From assembly GCF_003287955.1 (NCBI RefSeq), contig NZ_QMKP01000003.1, positions 245,924 to 309,923 of the forward strand: DNA of 64,000 nucleotides, read 5' to 3'. The notes below the pieces were generated by a model, which made no database searches, was not told the DNA's origin, and saw nothing but the letters and a program-made list of their open reading frames with translations. Source of the DNA: Arthrobacter sp. AQ5-06. GTDB taxonomy: Bacteria > Actinomycetota > Actinomycetes > Actinomycetales > Micrococcaceae. A program made the translations under genes and the position numbers. Shown here piece after piece: positions 1 to 8,867 of this stretch; within the stretch, counting starts at the first letter, position 1; the number at the start of each line of letters is the position of its first letter.

Positions 1-1
1 T

Positions 2-283
2 TTCTGCGCGAACGACCGGGGCGCCTGGGGCGCTTACCAGGCCGTTTCGGACCTGCGCCTCTCAATCCCCGGGGACGTCTCGATCGTGGGGTTTGATAAT
101 CAGGCGACTCTGGCGCCGTTTCTTCGTCCGGGATTGACTACTTTTGAATTGCCGTTCGTCGCCATGGGCCGGCGCGCGGTTGAGCTGATCCTCCAGGATG
201 CCGAACCCGATGGCCGGGTCGAGTTGATGGACTGCCCTCTGATCGAACGGAATTCAGTGACTCATCCTAAGGAGATGCCATGA
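2..283 (+). CDS. LacI-family transcriptional regulator, C-terminal part (5' end outside window)
   Basis: The reading frame is open from base 2 and reads into the periplasmic-binding-protein-like effector domain of LacI/GalR repressors. The stretch with CAND, GAYQAV, IPGDVSIVGFDN and the later FELPF and MGRRAVELIL is typical of the last ~90 residues of this family. The DNA-binding half lies outside the window. The stop codon overlaps the start of the next permease gene (ATGA at 280-283), so the repressor is translationally coupled to the sugar transporter and GH32 operon it probably controls. Function as local fructan/sucrose-responsive repressor is inferred from position; the family call is firm. 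Confidence 0.9.
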   Translation, partial: FCANDRGAWGAYQAVSDLRLSIPGDVSIVGFDNQATLAPFLRPGLTTFELPFVAMGRRAVELILQDAEPDGRVELMDCPLIERNSVTHPKEMP

Positions 284-1254
284 GCCGCACCATCCCGGCC
301 CGACGCGGGCGTCCTGCTGCGGCACCGTTGCCGCAGCGCAAAAATTCTCTTTCGCTTCGTCTGAAGAGGATTTCCCGCGCCTGGCAGTTATACGTATTAC
401 TAACCCCGGCGATCATCTACATTCTGGTCTTCAAATACTGGCCGATGTATGGCGTTCAAATCGCTTTCAAGAACTACAACCCGGTCGACGGGTTCACTGA
501 CAGCCCCTGGGTTGGCCTGACCCACTTCATCAGGTTCATGAACTCTTACCAGTTCGGCCAGGTGGTCGGTAACACCTTGTGGATCGCCGTCCTCGGCCTG
601 CTGGTGGCCTTCCCGATCCCAATCATTCTGGCGTTGCTGGTCAACCAGCTCCAGAGTGAGAGGTTCAAGAAGTTCACGCAGACGGTGCTGTATTCGCCTG
701 CGTTCATCTCCACCGTCGTGGTGGTGGGCATCATGTTCGTAGTTCTGTCCCCAAGGTCGGGGCTGGTGAACAACGCCATCCAGCTGGGCGGCGGTGAGCC
801 GATCTTCTTCATGGGTTCGGCGGAGTGGTTCCGTCCCATCTACGTCATCTCCGATGTCTGGCAGAACGCCGGCTTCTCGATGATCGTCTATTTGGCGGCC
901 CTGGCCGCCATCGACCCGGCGCTGCATGATGCGGCCAAGGTCGACGGCGCCTCGAAGCTGCAGCGCATTCGGCATATCGACCTGCCGGGCATCATGCCGG
1001 TGGTGACCATCCTGTTCATCCTGGCAATCGGCAACCTGCTCAACGTCGGTTTTGAGAAGGCGCTGCTGATGCAGACGCCCCTGAACCTCTCAACCTCGGA
1101 GATCATTCAGACCTACGTCTACCACGCGGGCCTGCAGCAGGCGCAGTTCAGCTACTCGGCCGCCATCGGCCTGTTCAACTCCCTCCTCAACCTGGCACTG
1201 CTGCTCTTCTTCAACACGGTGGCGCGCCGGGCCAACCAAGCGACCCTGTGGTGA
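280..1254 (+). CDS. Carbohydrate ABC transporter permease, LplB type
   Basis: This 324-residue membrane protein is one of two permease subunits of a sugar ABC importer. After a charged N-terminus of about 35 residues it has about six hydrophobic segments. The EAA loop that contacts the ATPase is visible near residue 210 as DAAKVDGASKLQRIRHIDLPGI-like sequence. The N-terminal YVLLTPAIIYILVFKYWPMYG stretch is characteristic of the LplB/UgpA group that works with large (~500 residue) binding lipoproteins. It starts inside the LacI stop codon and is followed seven bases later by the partner permease. No ATPase is encoded nearby, so a shared MsmK/UgpC-type ATPase elsewhere is likely. Confidence 0.93.
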   Translation: MSRTIPARRGRPAAAPLPQRKNSLSLRLKRISRAWQLYVLLTPAIIYILVFKYWPMYGVQIAFKNYNPVDGFTDSPWVGLTHFIRFMNSYQFGQVVGNTLWIAVLGLLVAFPIPIILALLVNQLQSERFKKFTQTVLYSPAFISTVVVVGIMFVVLSPRSGLVNNAIQLGGGEPIFFMGSAEWFRPIYVISDVWQNAGFSMIVYLAALAAIDPALHDAAKVDGASKLQRIRHIDLPGIMPVVTILFILAIGNLLNVGFEKALLMQTPLNLSTSEIIQTYVYHAGLQQAQFSYSAAIGLFNSLLNLALLLFFNTVARRANQATLW

Positions 1255-1261
1255 TGCCGAA

Positions 1262-2221
1262 ATGTCTCTGACAACCAACCCCCGCACAACCGAGAATCGG
1301 AACCGGCCCCTCAGCCAGGTCCGCCCCAAGCCGTCGCTGCGCGACAAATACGGCGACCGTGCCTTCAACATCGCCGCAACCACTGTCCTGCTGCTCTCCA
1401 TCCTGGCCGTGGTGTTCCCGCTGTACTTCATCGTGATCGCCTCCATCAGCGACCCGAATGCCGTCTACGAAGGTAAGGTCTGGCTTTTTCCTTCGGGTAT
1501 GACTACCGAAGGCTACGAACGGATCTTCGCCGACAGCCGCATCTGGAATGGCCTGGGCAACACCGTCATCTACACCGTGATCGGCACCGCCGTCAGCGTC
1601 AGCACCATCCTCTGCGGCGCCTACGCACTGTCCCGCAAGGACATGCCCGGCCGGAAGATCCTGATGCTCCTGTTCGTCATCACGATGTTCTTCGACGGCG
1701 GCCTCATCACCAAGTACCTGGTGGTCCGCGACCTCGGCATGCTGGACACCGTCTGGGCAGTGGTCCTTCCCGGCGCGGTGGGCGTATGGAACCTGATCAT
1801 CGCCAGGTCCTTCTTTGAACACACCATTCCGAACGAGCTACGCGAAGCCGCCCAGATGGATGGGGCAACCGACTTCAAATTCTTCTTCAAAATGGTGCTC
1901 CCATTGTCCAAACCGCTGATCATGCTCATGATCATGATCCACGTCGTGGCCCAATGGAACTCCTTTTTTGACGCACTGATCTTCCTCAACGACGACTCCA
2001 AATACCCGCTGCAGCTCGTCCTGCGCAACATCCTCATCCAGTCAGACGTCTCCTCCACCGGAACCACCGGCGGGGACATCGAATCCTATGCCGCCGCGCA
2101 ACGGATAGCAGAGCTCACCAAGTACGCCATGATCGTCGTCTCGAGCCTGCCCCTCATGATTGCCCTGCCATTCATGCAGAAGCACTTCACGAAGGGCGCC
2201 ATGATCGGCGCCGTCAAATAG
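1262..2221 (+). CDS. Carbohydrate ABC transporter permease, LplC/YtcP type
   Basis: This 319-residue protein is the second permease of the importer. It has six predicted membrane segments and an EAA loop (EAAQMDGATDFKFFFKMVLP region, about residues 198-217). A long periplasmic insertion near residues 245-285 is usual for the YtcP subgroup. It lies seven bases after the LplB-like subunit, and the binding protein follows 80 bases later. Together with the lipoprotein it should import an oligosaccharide; the GH32 gene downstream suggests fructo-oligosaccharides or sucrose. Confidence 0.93.
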   Translation: MSLTTNPRTTENRNRPLSQVRPKPSLRDKYGDRAFNIAATTVLLLSILAVVFPLYFIVIASISDPNAVYEGKVWLFPSGMTTEGYERIFADSRIWNGLGNTVIYTVIGTAVSVSTILCGAYALSRKDMPGRKILMLLFVITMFFDGGLITKYLVVRDLGMLDTVWAVVLPGAVGVWNLIIARSFFEHTIPNELREAAQMDGATDFKFFFKMVLPLSKPLIMLMIMIHVVAQWNSFFDALIFLNDDSKYPLQLVLRNILIQSDVSSTGTTGGDIESYAAAQRIAELTKYAMIVVSSLPLMIALPFMQKHFTKGAMIGAVK

Positions 2222-2308
2222 CTCTCCCCGCAGATAGGCCGCCCGGGCAACCGCCACTGGACGGCAGCACACCCACCTCAGAACACCCACCTCAGAATAG
2301 GAATGACC

Positions 2309-3916
2309 ATGGCATACAGCCGTAAATTCGCCGCCCTCGGCGCCGTCCTGGCCGGAACATTGATGTTCACCGCCTGCTCCGGCGGCGGCTCAGGCACCAC
2401 GGAGATCAAAGACGCCTCCGCCGACTTCGGCTTCCAGGAAACAGGCTTCCCGATCGTTAGCAAGCAACTCGAACTGACCTTCTCCGGCGCCAAAACGGCT
2501 CTCGCTCCGGACTACAACACCATGACCGTGGTGAAGGAATGGGAAAAAGCCACCAACGTGCACATCAACTGGGAGAACCTGCCCGAAACGGTCTTCCAGG
2601 AAAAGAAGAACCTCATCCTCGCCAGCGGTGACCTGCCCGACGCGTTCTTCAACACCGGCCTGACCGACGCCGAGATCGCCACCTACTCCGCCAGCGGCAC
2701 GCTCATCCCGCTCGAGGGGCTCATCGAGAAGAACGCGCCCAACCTCTCCAAGCTGCTCTCGGAGCGGCCTGACATCAAGGCTGCCATCACTTCCTCGGAC
2801 GGGCACATCTACTCCCTGCCGTCGGTGGAGGAGCTCGGCCTGGTCCAGTTCCCCAACGAACTGGCCATCAGCACCGCCTGGCTGAAGAAGCTCCACATCC
2901 CGATGCCGAAAACCATCGACGAGTTCCACGACGCCTTGTTGGCTTTCAAGACACAGGACGCTTCCGGGACCGGCAAGACCATCCCGCTGAGCTTCCGGCC
3001 TGGCGGTTGGACCGGCGACATCGTTGACCTGATCGCTGCCCTCGGCGGAGTGCCGGACAACATGGACCACCGCATCGTCCAGGACGACAAAGTCATTTTC
3101 ACCGCCACCCAGGACGGCTACAAGAAGGCACTCGGTACCCTTCGCGAATGGTACCAGGAAGGCCTGATCGACCCCGAGTCATTCTCCCAGGATGACAAGG
3201 CCTACCTGGCCAAGGGCAAGTCCGCCACGGAAAACCTCGGCGCCTTTGTCTGGTGGGAAATCCCTGAGATGGTCGGCGCGGACCGCGCCAACAACTACGC
3301 CCTCGTCCCCGTGCTTGAAGGCGTGGACGGCAAGCTCATCGCCAGCCAGTCCAATAACCAGGAAATCGCCCGCGGCGCCTTCGCCATCACCCGGACGAAC
3401 AAATACCCGGCAGCGACCATGCGGTGGGCAGACAACCTCTACGACCCCATCCAGTCCGCCCAGGCCAACTGGGGACCCATCGGTGAAACCCTCCAAAAGG
3501 ACGCCAGTGGCCTCCTGACCCAGATCCCCGCCCCGGCCGGGACCAGCGAAGGCGAACGACGCCAAAAGGTCGCCCCGGGTGGCCCGAAGGCCAACACCGC
3601 CGAGAACTTCACCACCGTCGTCGCTCCCGAACCACGCGCCGCTGAACGCCAGAAGACCGTCAACGAACTCTACAAGCCCTTCGCCGGCAACGACGGCTAC
3701 CCGCCGGTCGCCCTGTCCAACGAAGAACTGCAGCAGATCAGCACGATTCAGACCGACATCACCTCCCTGGTGAAGCAGAATATGGCCAAGTGGATCGTCT
3801 CCGGCGGCATCGAGCAGGAATGGGACGGCTACATCTCCCAGCTCAAAAATGTCGGCGTCGACAAAATGATTGAGGTCTATCAGCAGGCCTACGACCGCTA
3901 CAAGAGCAACTCCTAG
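2309..3916 (+). CDS. Extracellular sugar-binding lipoprotein (family 1, LplA-like)
   Basis: The substrate-binding component of the importer is about 535 residues, the usual size for LplA-type proteins. The N-terminus has a basic start, a hydrophobic core and a lipobox ending FTAC followed by SGGGSG, so it is a membrane-anchored lipoprotein. Two starts six bases apart are possible (2303 and 2309). The AGGA at 2299-2302 is one base from the first and six from the second, so 2309 is preferred. A perfect 12-bp hairpin follows the stop, which probably sets a higher mRNA level for this gene than for the enzymes downstream. Confidence 0.92.
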   Translation: MAYSRKFAALGAVLAGTLMFTACSGGGSGTTEIKDASADFGFQETGFPIVSKQLELTFSGAKTALAPDYNTMTVVKEWEKATNVHINWENLPETVFQEKKNLILASGDLPDAFFNTGLTDAEIATYSASGTLIPLEGLIEKNAPNLSKLLSERPDIKAAITSSDGHIYSLPSVEELGLVQFPNELAISTAWLKKLHIPMPKTIDEFHDALLAFKTQDASGTGKTIPLSFRPGGWTGDIVDLIAALGGVPDNMDHRIVQDDKVIFTATQDGYKKALGTLREWYQEGLIDPESFSQDDKAYLAKGKSATENLGAFVWWEIPEMVGADRANNYALVPVLEGVDGKLIASQSNNQEIARGAFAITRTNKYPAATMRWADNLYDPIQSAQANWGPIGETLQKDASGLLTQIPAPAGTSEGERRQKVAPGGPKANTAENFTTVVAPEPRAAERQKTVNELYKPFAGNDGYPPVALSNEELQQISTIQTDITSLVKQNMAKWIVSGGIEQEWDGYISQLKNVGVDKMIEVYQQAYDRYKSNS

Positions 3917-3927
3917 CTCCGAGAAAC

Positions 3928-3957
3928 CGGGTGGGCCGGCGCGAACCGGCCCACCCG
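3928..3957 (+). terminator. Intergenic hairpin after binding-protein gene
   Basis: A perfect 12-bp inverted repeat (3928-3939 and 3946-3957) with the loop CGCGAA lies 12 bases after the lipoprotein stop. There is no T-run, so it is more likely an mRNA-stabilising or partial-termination hairpin than a full terminator. The GH32 gene starts 20-35 bases later. Confidence 0.7.
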
Positions 3958-3976
3958 ACCCAGAATCTGCAAAGAA

Positions 3977-5500
3977 ATGAGAATGACCTTCATGACTGCC
4001 GCGAGCGCCACGACAGCCGACACCTTCCGCCCGGCCCTGCATTACACGGCCCGGAACACCTGGCTCAATGACCCCAACGGCCTGATCCATCATGAAGGCG
4101 TCTACCACCTCTACTACCAGAACAACCCACTGGACAACGTCTGGGGAAACATGTCCTGGGGACACGCCACCTCCCCTGACCTGATCACCTGGACCGAACA
4201 CCCCGTCGCCATCTCCTGTGATGGGGAAGAAGACATCTTCTCCGGCAGCATCGTGTTCGACCGGGATAACACCAGCGGATTCGGCACCGACTCGGCTCCA
4301 CCGTTAGTCGCCGTCTACACCAGCGCCTTCAAACCCGGCACCGCACACCCCGGCATCCAGGCCCAGTCCCTGGCCTACAGCCGCGACGGCGGCTACACCT
4401 GGACCAAACACACCGCCAACCCCGTCCTGAACCGCGGCTCCGCCGAGTTCCGCGACCCCAAAGTCATCAGGTACGACGGCGACGCCGGCAGCTACTGGGT
4501 CATGGTCGCCGTGGAAGCCACCGACTTCCAGGTGGTGCTCTACAAGTCCGAGGACCTGAAGAGCTGGGAGCTGCTGAGCACCTTCGGCCCTGCCAACGCC
4601 ACCGGAGGCGTCTGGGAATGCCCCGACCTGTTCCTCCTCCCCGTCGATGGTGACCCGGAGAACCTTCAGTGGGTCCTCACCGTCAACCTCAACCCGGGCG
4701 GACCCAACAACGGCTCCGCCGGACAGTACTTCGTCGGAGACTTCGACGGGACCACGTTCACCTCGACCACGACCGTTACCGAAGGGCTCCAGGATCCGGC
4801 GCGGCTGGGCGACTACCAGTGGCTCGACTGGGGCCGGGACTACTACGCGGCCGTTTCCTTCAGCGACGTTCCCGACGGCCGCAGGCTCATGATCGGCTGG
4901 ATGAACAACTGGCAATACGCCAACGAGATCCCCACCTCCCCCTGGCGCAGCCCCATGTCACTGGTCCGCGAAGTGTCCCTGCGCAACGATGACGGTATCT
5001 TGCGTCTGGTGCAGCAGGTCGCAGCGGATCTAGCCTCACTCGGTGAGCCGACCCCGTCATTCAGCCTCGCGGCAGTCGAAATATCCGATGGCCAGCACCT
5101 CCTGGGCGGCGCAGCCGGCAGCGTCCAACGCATCGAGCTCACCGTCACGCCGGGAACAGCCGAGGAATTCGGGCTTGTCGTGCGCGGCGACGGAGCGGAG
5201 GGAACCCGCATCGGCATCCGGCCCACGGAAAGCCGCATCGTCGTCGACCGCCGGGAATCCGGCCAAACAGACTTCCACGGATCCTTCGCCTCCATCGACA
5301 CCGCCCCGATCCGGACGACGGACGGTTCCTACGAACTCACCGTCTATGTGGACCGCTGTTCCGTTGAAGTCTTCGCCCAGGAAGGCCAGGTCACGTTGAC
5401 TGAATTGATCTTTCCATCCTCCACCAGCACCGACGTCTCCCTCTACGCAGCCGGCGGCACAGCAACCATAAATAACCTGACTATCACCCAATACGCCTAA
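3977..5500 (+). CDS. Glycoside hydrolase family 32 (beta-fructofuranosidase/levanase type)
   Basis: This 507-residue enzyme should hydrolyse terminal beta-fructosyl units of sucrose or fructans. The three family acids are visible: the nucleophile Asp32 in WLNDPNG, the stabiliser Asp160 in FRDP, and the acid/base Glu214 in WECPD. The C-terminal ~150 residues form the expected beta-sandwich module (VDRCSVEVFAQ is typical). There is no signal peptide, so it should act on imported sugar in the cytoplasm, matching the ABC importer upstream. Starts at 3977, 3983 and 3992 are all in frame; the last (MTAAS) is 9 bases after GAGA and is also plausible. Exact substrate (sucrose, levan- or inulin-oligosaccharide) cannot be read from the sequence. 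Confidence 0.93.
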   Translation: MRMTFMTAASATTADTFRPALHYTARNTWLNDPNGLIHHEGVYHLYYQNNPLDNVWGNMSWGHATSPDLITWTEHPVAISCDGEEDIFSGSIVFDRDNTSGFGTDSAPPLVAVYTSAFKPGTAHPGIQAQSLAYSRDGGYTWTKHTANPVLNRGSAEFRDPKVIRYDGDAGSYWVMVAVEATDFQVVLYKSEDLKSWELLSTFGPANATGGVWECPDLFLLPVDGDPENLQWVLTVNLNPGGPNNGSAGQYFVGDFDGTTFTSTTTVTEGLQDPARLGDYQWLDWGRDYYAAVSFSDVPDGRRLMIGWMNNWQYANEIPTSPWRSPMSLVREVSLRNDDGILRLVQQVAADLASLGEPTPSFSLAAVEISDGQHLLGGAAGSVQRIELTVTPGTAEEFGLVVRGDGAEGTRIGIRPTESRIVVDRRESGQTDFHGSFASIDTAPIRTTDGSYELTVYVDRCSVEVFAQEGQVTLTELIFPSSTSTDVSLYAAGGTATINNLTITQYA

Positions 5501-5642
5501 CGGCGGAACTTGCCACCGAAGCGGCAGCGGCTGCCCACCCGTGTCACGGCCTGATCAAGTCCAGCAGCATCACCGACGCCACAGCGTGAACGCCGCATCT
5601 CCACCGCGAGCCCGCAGCACACCACCTGAAGAAAGACAGCAC

Positions 5643-6583
5643 ATGCACAACCCCGAGGCCGACGGCCCGGCCCGGCATTTCCTGGACGTCGTCGTTGTCG
5701 GCGAAGCCCTCATCGACGTTGTCACCTCGCCCGAGGGGACAAGCGAACACCCCGGCGGGTCACCCGCCAACGTCGCCTACGGGCTGGGCAGGCTCGGCGT
5801 CAACACCGGGCTGCTGACCTCCATTGGCGACGACAAGCGCGGCGCCGCCATCCACAGGCACCTGAGCGGCGCCGGAGTGACGCTCCTGCCCGGCTCATAC
5901 TCCCTGGGCAGGACGCCTTCGGCAACGGCAACCCTCGCCGCAGACGGGTCCGCCAGCTACGACTTCGACATTGTCTGGGACCTTCAACCGGTCGCTCCCG
6001 CCTACGTCCCCAAGGTCCTCCACACCGGTTCGATCGCCACTTTTCTCGCACCGGGCGCCGAAGCAGTCAAATCACTCCTACAGCAGTACCGCCACGAATG
6101 CACGATCACCTACGACCCCAATATCAGGCCCGCGCTGCTCGGCAGCCACGCCGCGGCAACGTCCATCTTCGAAGACCTGGTTGCCGTGATCGACGTCGTC
6201 AAACTCAGCGATGAGGACGCACAGTGGCTCTACCCCGGAAGGATTTGGATGACACCGCCGCGCACATCCTGGGGTTGGGCGCCGGCCTGGCAGTCATCAC
6301 CAAAGGCTCCCATGGTTCATTGCTCGCCACAGCTGCAACACGGCTGAACATCCCGTCAGTGAAGTCAGTGGTCGCCGACACGATAGGAGCCGGCGACGCC
6401 TACATGGCAGCCCTGATCCTGGGACTCCTCACCCGCGGGACCGATGGCCTCGCGCCGGCCGTTCTGGAGCAGCTGGGGCGCACAGCCTCCATGGCCGCCG
6501 CCATCACCGTGCGGCGCCCCGGCGCAAATCCGCCGAGCTCAGAGGAACTCCGGACCCATCTCGAACAACAGCCAGCGTCCTAA
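5643..6583 (+). pseudogene. PfkB-family fructokinase, interrupted by a one-base frameshift
   Basis: The gene begins at 5643 (GAAAGA eight bases upstream) and reads as a PfkB sugar kinase: VVVVGEALIDVV, the GGSPANVAYGLGRLG sugar-binding motif, and NIRPALLG. At about 6237-6243 the frame is lost after WLYPG, and a different frame resumes with KDLDDTAAHILGLGAG and runs through the catalytic DTIGAGDAYMAAL signature to a stop at 6583. Restoring one G in the GGAAGG run rejoins the protein to ~314 residues, a normal fructokinase length. Both halves retain all motifs, so the lesion is recent or is a sequencing/assembly error. In the pathway the kinase would phosphorylate fructose released by the GH32 enzyme. 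Confidence 0.88.
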
Positions 6584-6670
6584 CCGGGGCAGTAAGACCC
6601 AGGCCTCTGACATTTCAGAACCCGCACTCGGTGCTGCCGACAGCATCTGACTCCGAAAGGCAACATCAGC

Positions 6671-7669
6671 ATGGAATACCGCAAACTTGGGTCATCCGGC
6701 ATGTACATCAGCGAGCTGGCCTATGGAAACTGGGTCACGCACGGTGAGCAGATCGATAAGGACGCGGCGAAGGCGTGCGTACGGCAGGCCGTGGATCTGG
6801 GCATTACAACCTTCGACACCGCCGACGCCTACGCGGGCACCCGCGCGGAGCACACGCTGGGTGAAGCGTTGTCCGGCGTACGGCGCGAAAGCGTCGAGAT
6901 CTTCACCAAGGTCTACTTCCCCACCGGCGAGGGCCGGAATGACCGCGGGCTGTCCCGCAAGCACATCATGGAATCCATCAACGGATCCCTGACCCGCCTG
7001 GGCACGGACTACGTGGACCTCTATCAGGCGCACCGCTACGACTACGACACCCCGCTGGAAGAGACGATGCAGGCCTTCGCCGACATCGTCCGGGCCGGAA
7101 AAGCCCACTACATCGGCGTCTCCGAATGGACCGTGGACGAAATCCGCGCGGGGGCCGGACTCGCCCGGGAACTTGGCATTCAACTCATCTCCAACCAGCC
7201 CCAGTACTCCCTTCTCTGGCGGGTCATCGAAAAAGAAGTCGTCCCCACCTGCGAGGAGCTGGGCCTGGGACAGATCTGCTGGTCGCCCATGGCCCAAGGC
7301 GTGCTGACCGGAAAATACGTGCCCGGCCAAGCTGCCCCGGCAGCATCCCGCTTCACAGGAGAGGACGGCGAGCTCAAGTCAGACAACCGCTACCTGACCG
7401 AAGACATCCTCACCCGTGTCCAGCAGCTCAAACCGCTCGCCGTGGACGCGGGCCTGTCCATGGCCGCACTTGCCGTGGCCTGGGTGCTGCAGAACCCCAA
7501 CGTATCGGCGGCAATCGTCGGCGCCTCACGCCCGGACCAGCTCATCGACACCGCCACCGCAGCCGGGGTGAAACTTGACCCGGCCCTGCTGGCACGGATC
7601 GATGACATCCTGGACCCGGTCATTGAACGGGACCCCGCCAAGGTGGAGTCCTTCAAAACCCGTCCGTGA
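6671..7669 (+). CDS. Aldo/keto reductase (voltage-gated K+ channel beta / YghZ-like group)
   Basis: This 332-residue NADPH-dependent oxidoreductase has the complete AKR tetrad: Asp49 and Tyr54 in FDTADAY, Lys80 in FTKVYF, and His121 in YQAHRYD. The C-terminal AAIVGASRPDQL region is the NADPH 2'-phosphate site typical of the KCNAB/AKR6-like branch. It follows the kinase by 87 bases in the same direction and is probably the last gene of the sugar operon. Its substrate is unknown; a sugar-derived aldehyde or ketone is an inference from context. Confidence 0.92.
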   Translation: MEYRKLGSSGMYISELAYGNWVTHGEQIDKDAAKACVRQAVDLGITTFDTADAYAGTRAEHTLGEALSGVRRESVEIFTKVYFPTGEGRNDRGLSRKHIMESINGSLTRLGTDYVDLYQAHRYDYDTPLEETMQAFADIVRAGKAHYIGVSEWTVDEIRAGAGLARELGIQLISNQPQYSLLWRVIEKEVVPTCEELGLGQICWSPMAQGVLTGKYVPGQAAPAASRFTGEDGELKSDNRYLTEDILTRVQQLKPLAVDAGLSMAALAVAWVLQNPNVSAAIVGASRPDQLIDTATAAGVKLDPALLARIDDILDPVIERDPAKVESFKTRP

Positions 7670-7784
7670 AATGAAAAACGGACGCCAAAAAAGCCTCCAG
7701 CCCAGTGCATGCCGCCCAAAGAAGTAACCGCCAACCCGGACCTCTCGGTTCGGCCTGTAACGGTGGATTCGGCAACCAGCATGG

Positions 7785-7971
7785 ACCGGGACCGGCCGGT
7801 GACTTCCTCGGTGAAGCGGGCTTTGATGACCTCAGCCGGTTCCCAGCGCTGGGCGCGGGCGGTCGCGATCAGTTCCGGCGCCAAAGCCCGCGCATGGGGC
7901 ATCTTCAACTGCCGCATCAGCGCCTCCAGCTCCGCCGACAACGCCGGTGCGGTGACCGGGACCGGACTCAT
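7785..7971 (-). pseudogene. IS21-family helper ATPase IstB, N-terminal remnant
   Basis: Read on the minus strand from the ATG at 7971, about 60 codons match the IstB N-terminus as found in actinobacterial IS21 elements (SAELEALMRQLKMPHARALAPELIATARAQRW followed by EEVTGRSRSML, cited in pieces). After SML the similarity stops, and the Walker ATPase portion and the partner istA are absent. This is a relic of a transposition or recombination event, not a functional element. Sequence on both sides (AKR gene end, NmrA-like relic) shows it marks a junction. Confidence 0.7.
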
Positions 7972-8034
7972 GCGCTTTCCTCCAGAACGGCGGCGGCGCT
8001 GCGGTTGCGGGTGGGCGCCCGATCGCCGCACGTT

Positions 8035-8610
8035 GAAATGCTGATCTCACCGCTCACGCCCATGACGCCCAATATCGAGGACGGTGTCGTCACGTGGCGG
8101 GTCCCGCTCGGAAAGGGCGCCGTTCCCCACGTGTCCCTCGAAGAGTGGTTTCTATGTTCGTTGGCTTTTCGACAATCAGGAACGGGCCAACGGCATGGAC
8201 CTCGGAGTCGCAAATCGAACACATGACCTTATGCCGATATGGCTGCTGCATTCGAGAAGGTCACAGGGCATCCTGCGCAATACATCGACACAGATCTGGA
8301 CACGTATTGGGGTGGCCCACTGAAGGGTGCTGCGGATCTGCCTGCCGGATACAACGCCGCCCCCAACGACAAAAGCACCATGAGCATTCGGGATAACTTC
8401 ACGGCTTCTGGAATGTGTGGAAACACGACATCATCACCAGGGATTACGCCCTGCTCGACGAAATTCACCCCAACAGGATCAGAACTGCCGAGCAGTGGTT
8501 CCGCCGCGAAGACCAGTTGGGCATAGACCACGGCAAGGGGAGTCTCTGGGAGAGGGTCCAACCGGAGAACTGGCGCAGCGACTCTCCGATCCTAAGGGCA
8601 GTGCAGATGC
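8035..8610 (+). pseudogene. NmrA/HSCARG-family NAD(P)-binding protein, C-terminal relic with several frameshifts
   Basis: Consecutive fragments in different frames make up the C-terminal part of an NmrA-like protein. Around 8055-8150 reads IEDGVVTWRVPLG and GAVPHVSLEE. Around 8150-8220 reads YVRWLFDNQERANGMDLGVA. Around 8239-8400 reads MAAAFEKVTGHPAQYIDTDLDTYWGG and later PNDKSTMSIRDNF. Around 8412-8600 reads VWKHDIITRDYALLDE, then RTAEQWFRREDQLG and GSLWERVQPENW. At least three frame changes and the lack of the N-terminal Rossmann half show a dead gene. The break at about 8035 abuts the IstB relic, which suggests a transposon-linked deletion. Confidence 0.72.
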
Positions 8611-8867
8611 GAGGACGGGCACGTTGTAGACCGCTGAGCGGCAATACGAACCCGTCCTCGGTCGATCGGTCAAGGCACTGAGAAGGTCCCCCTGCGGGGG
8701 ACAGGCGGATCTGCCCAGTCAGAAGCCATATCGTTCCTGAAAAGCCACCAAGTAGACAACTGTCGAGTGCTGACTGTTGGGGATCCAGGTTTTTTGGTTT
8801 TCGGCGACGGTGCTTGCCAGAGGTAGATAGGGCTCTAGGGGCACGGCTCGGCGAGCTTCGCCAGCAG
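8611..8867. other. Intergenic stretch after the relics
   Basis: No coding signal was recognised. A 7-bp hairpin with a TGC loop (8686-8702) could end transcription of the MFS gene that comes from the right; it has no T-run. Confidence 0.4.

Noticed and set aside
7709..8044. Plus-strand frame of 111 codons as a gene
   Set aside because: It is the complement of the IstB relic on the minus strand, which explains the coding-like composition.
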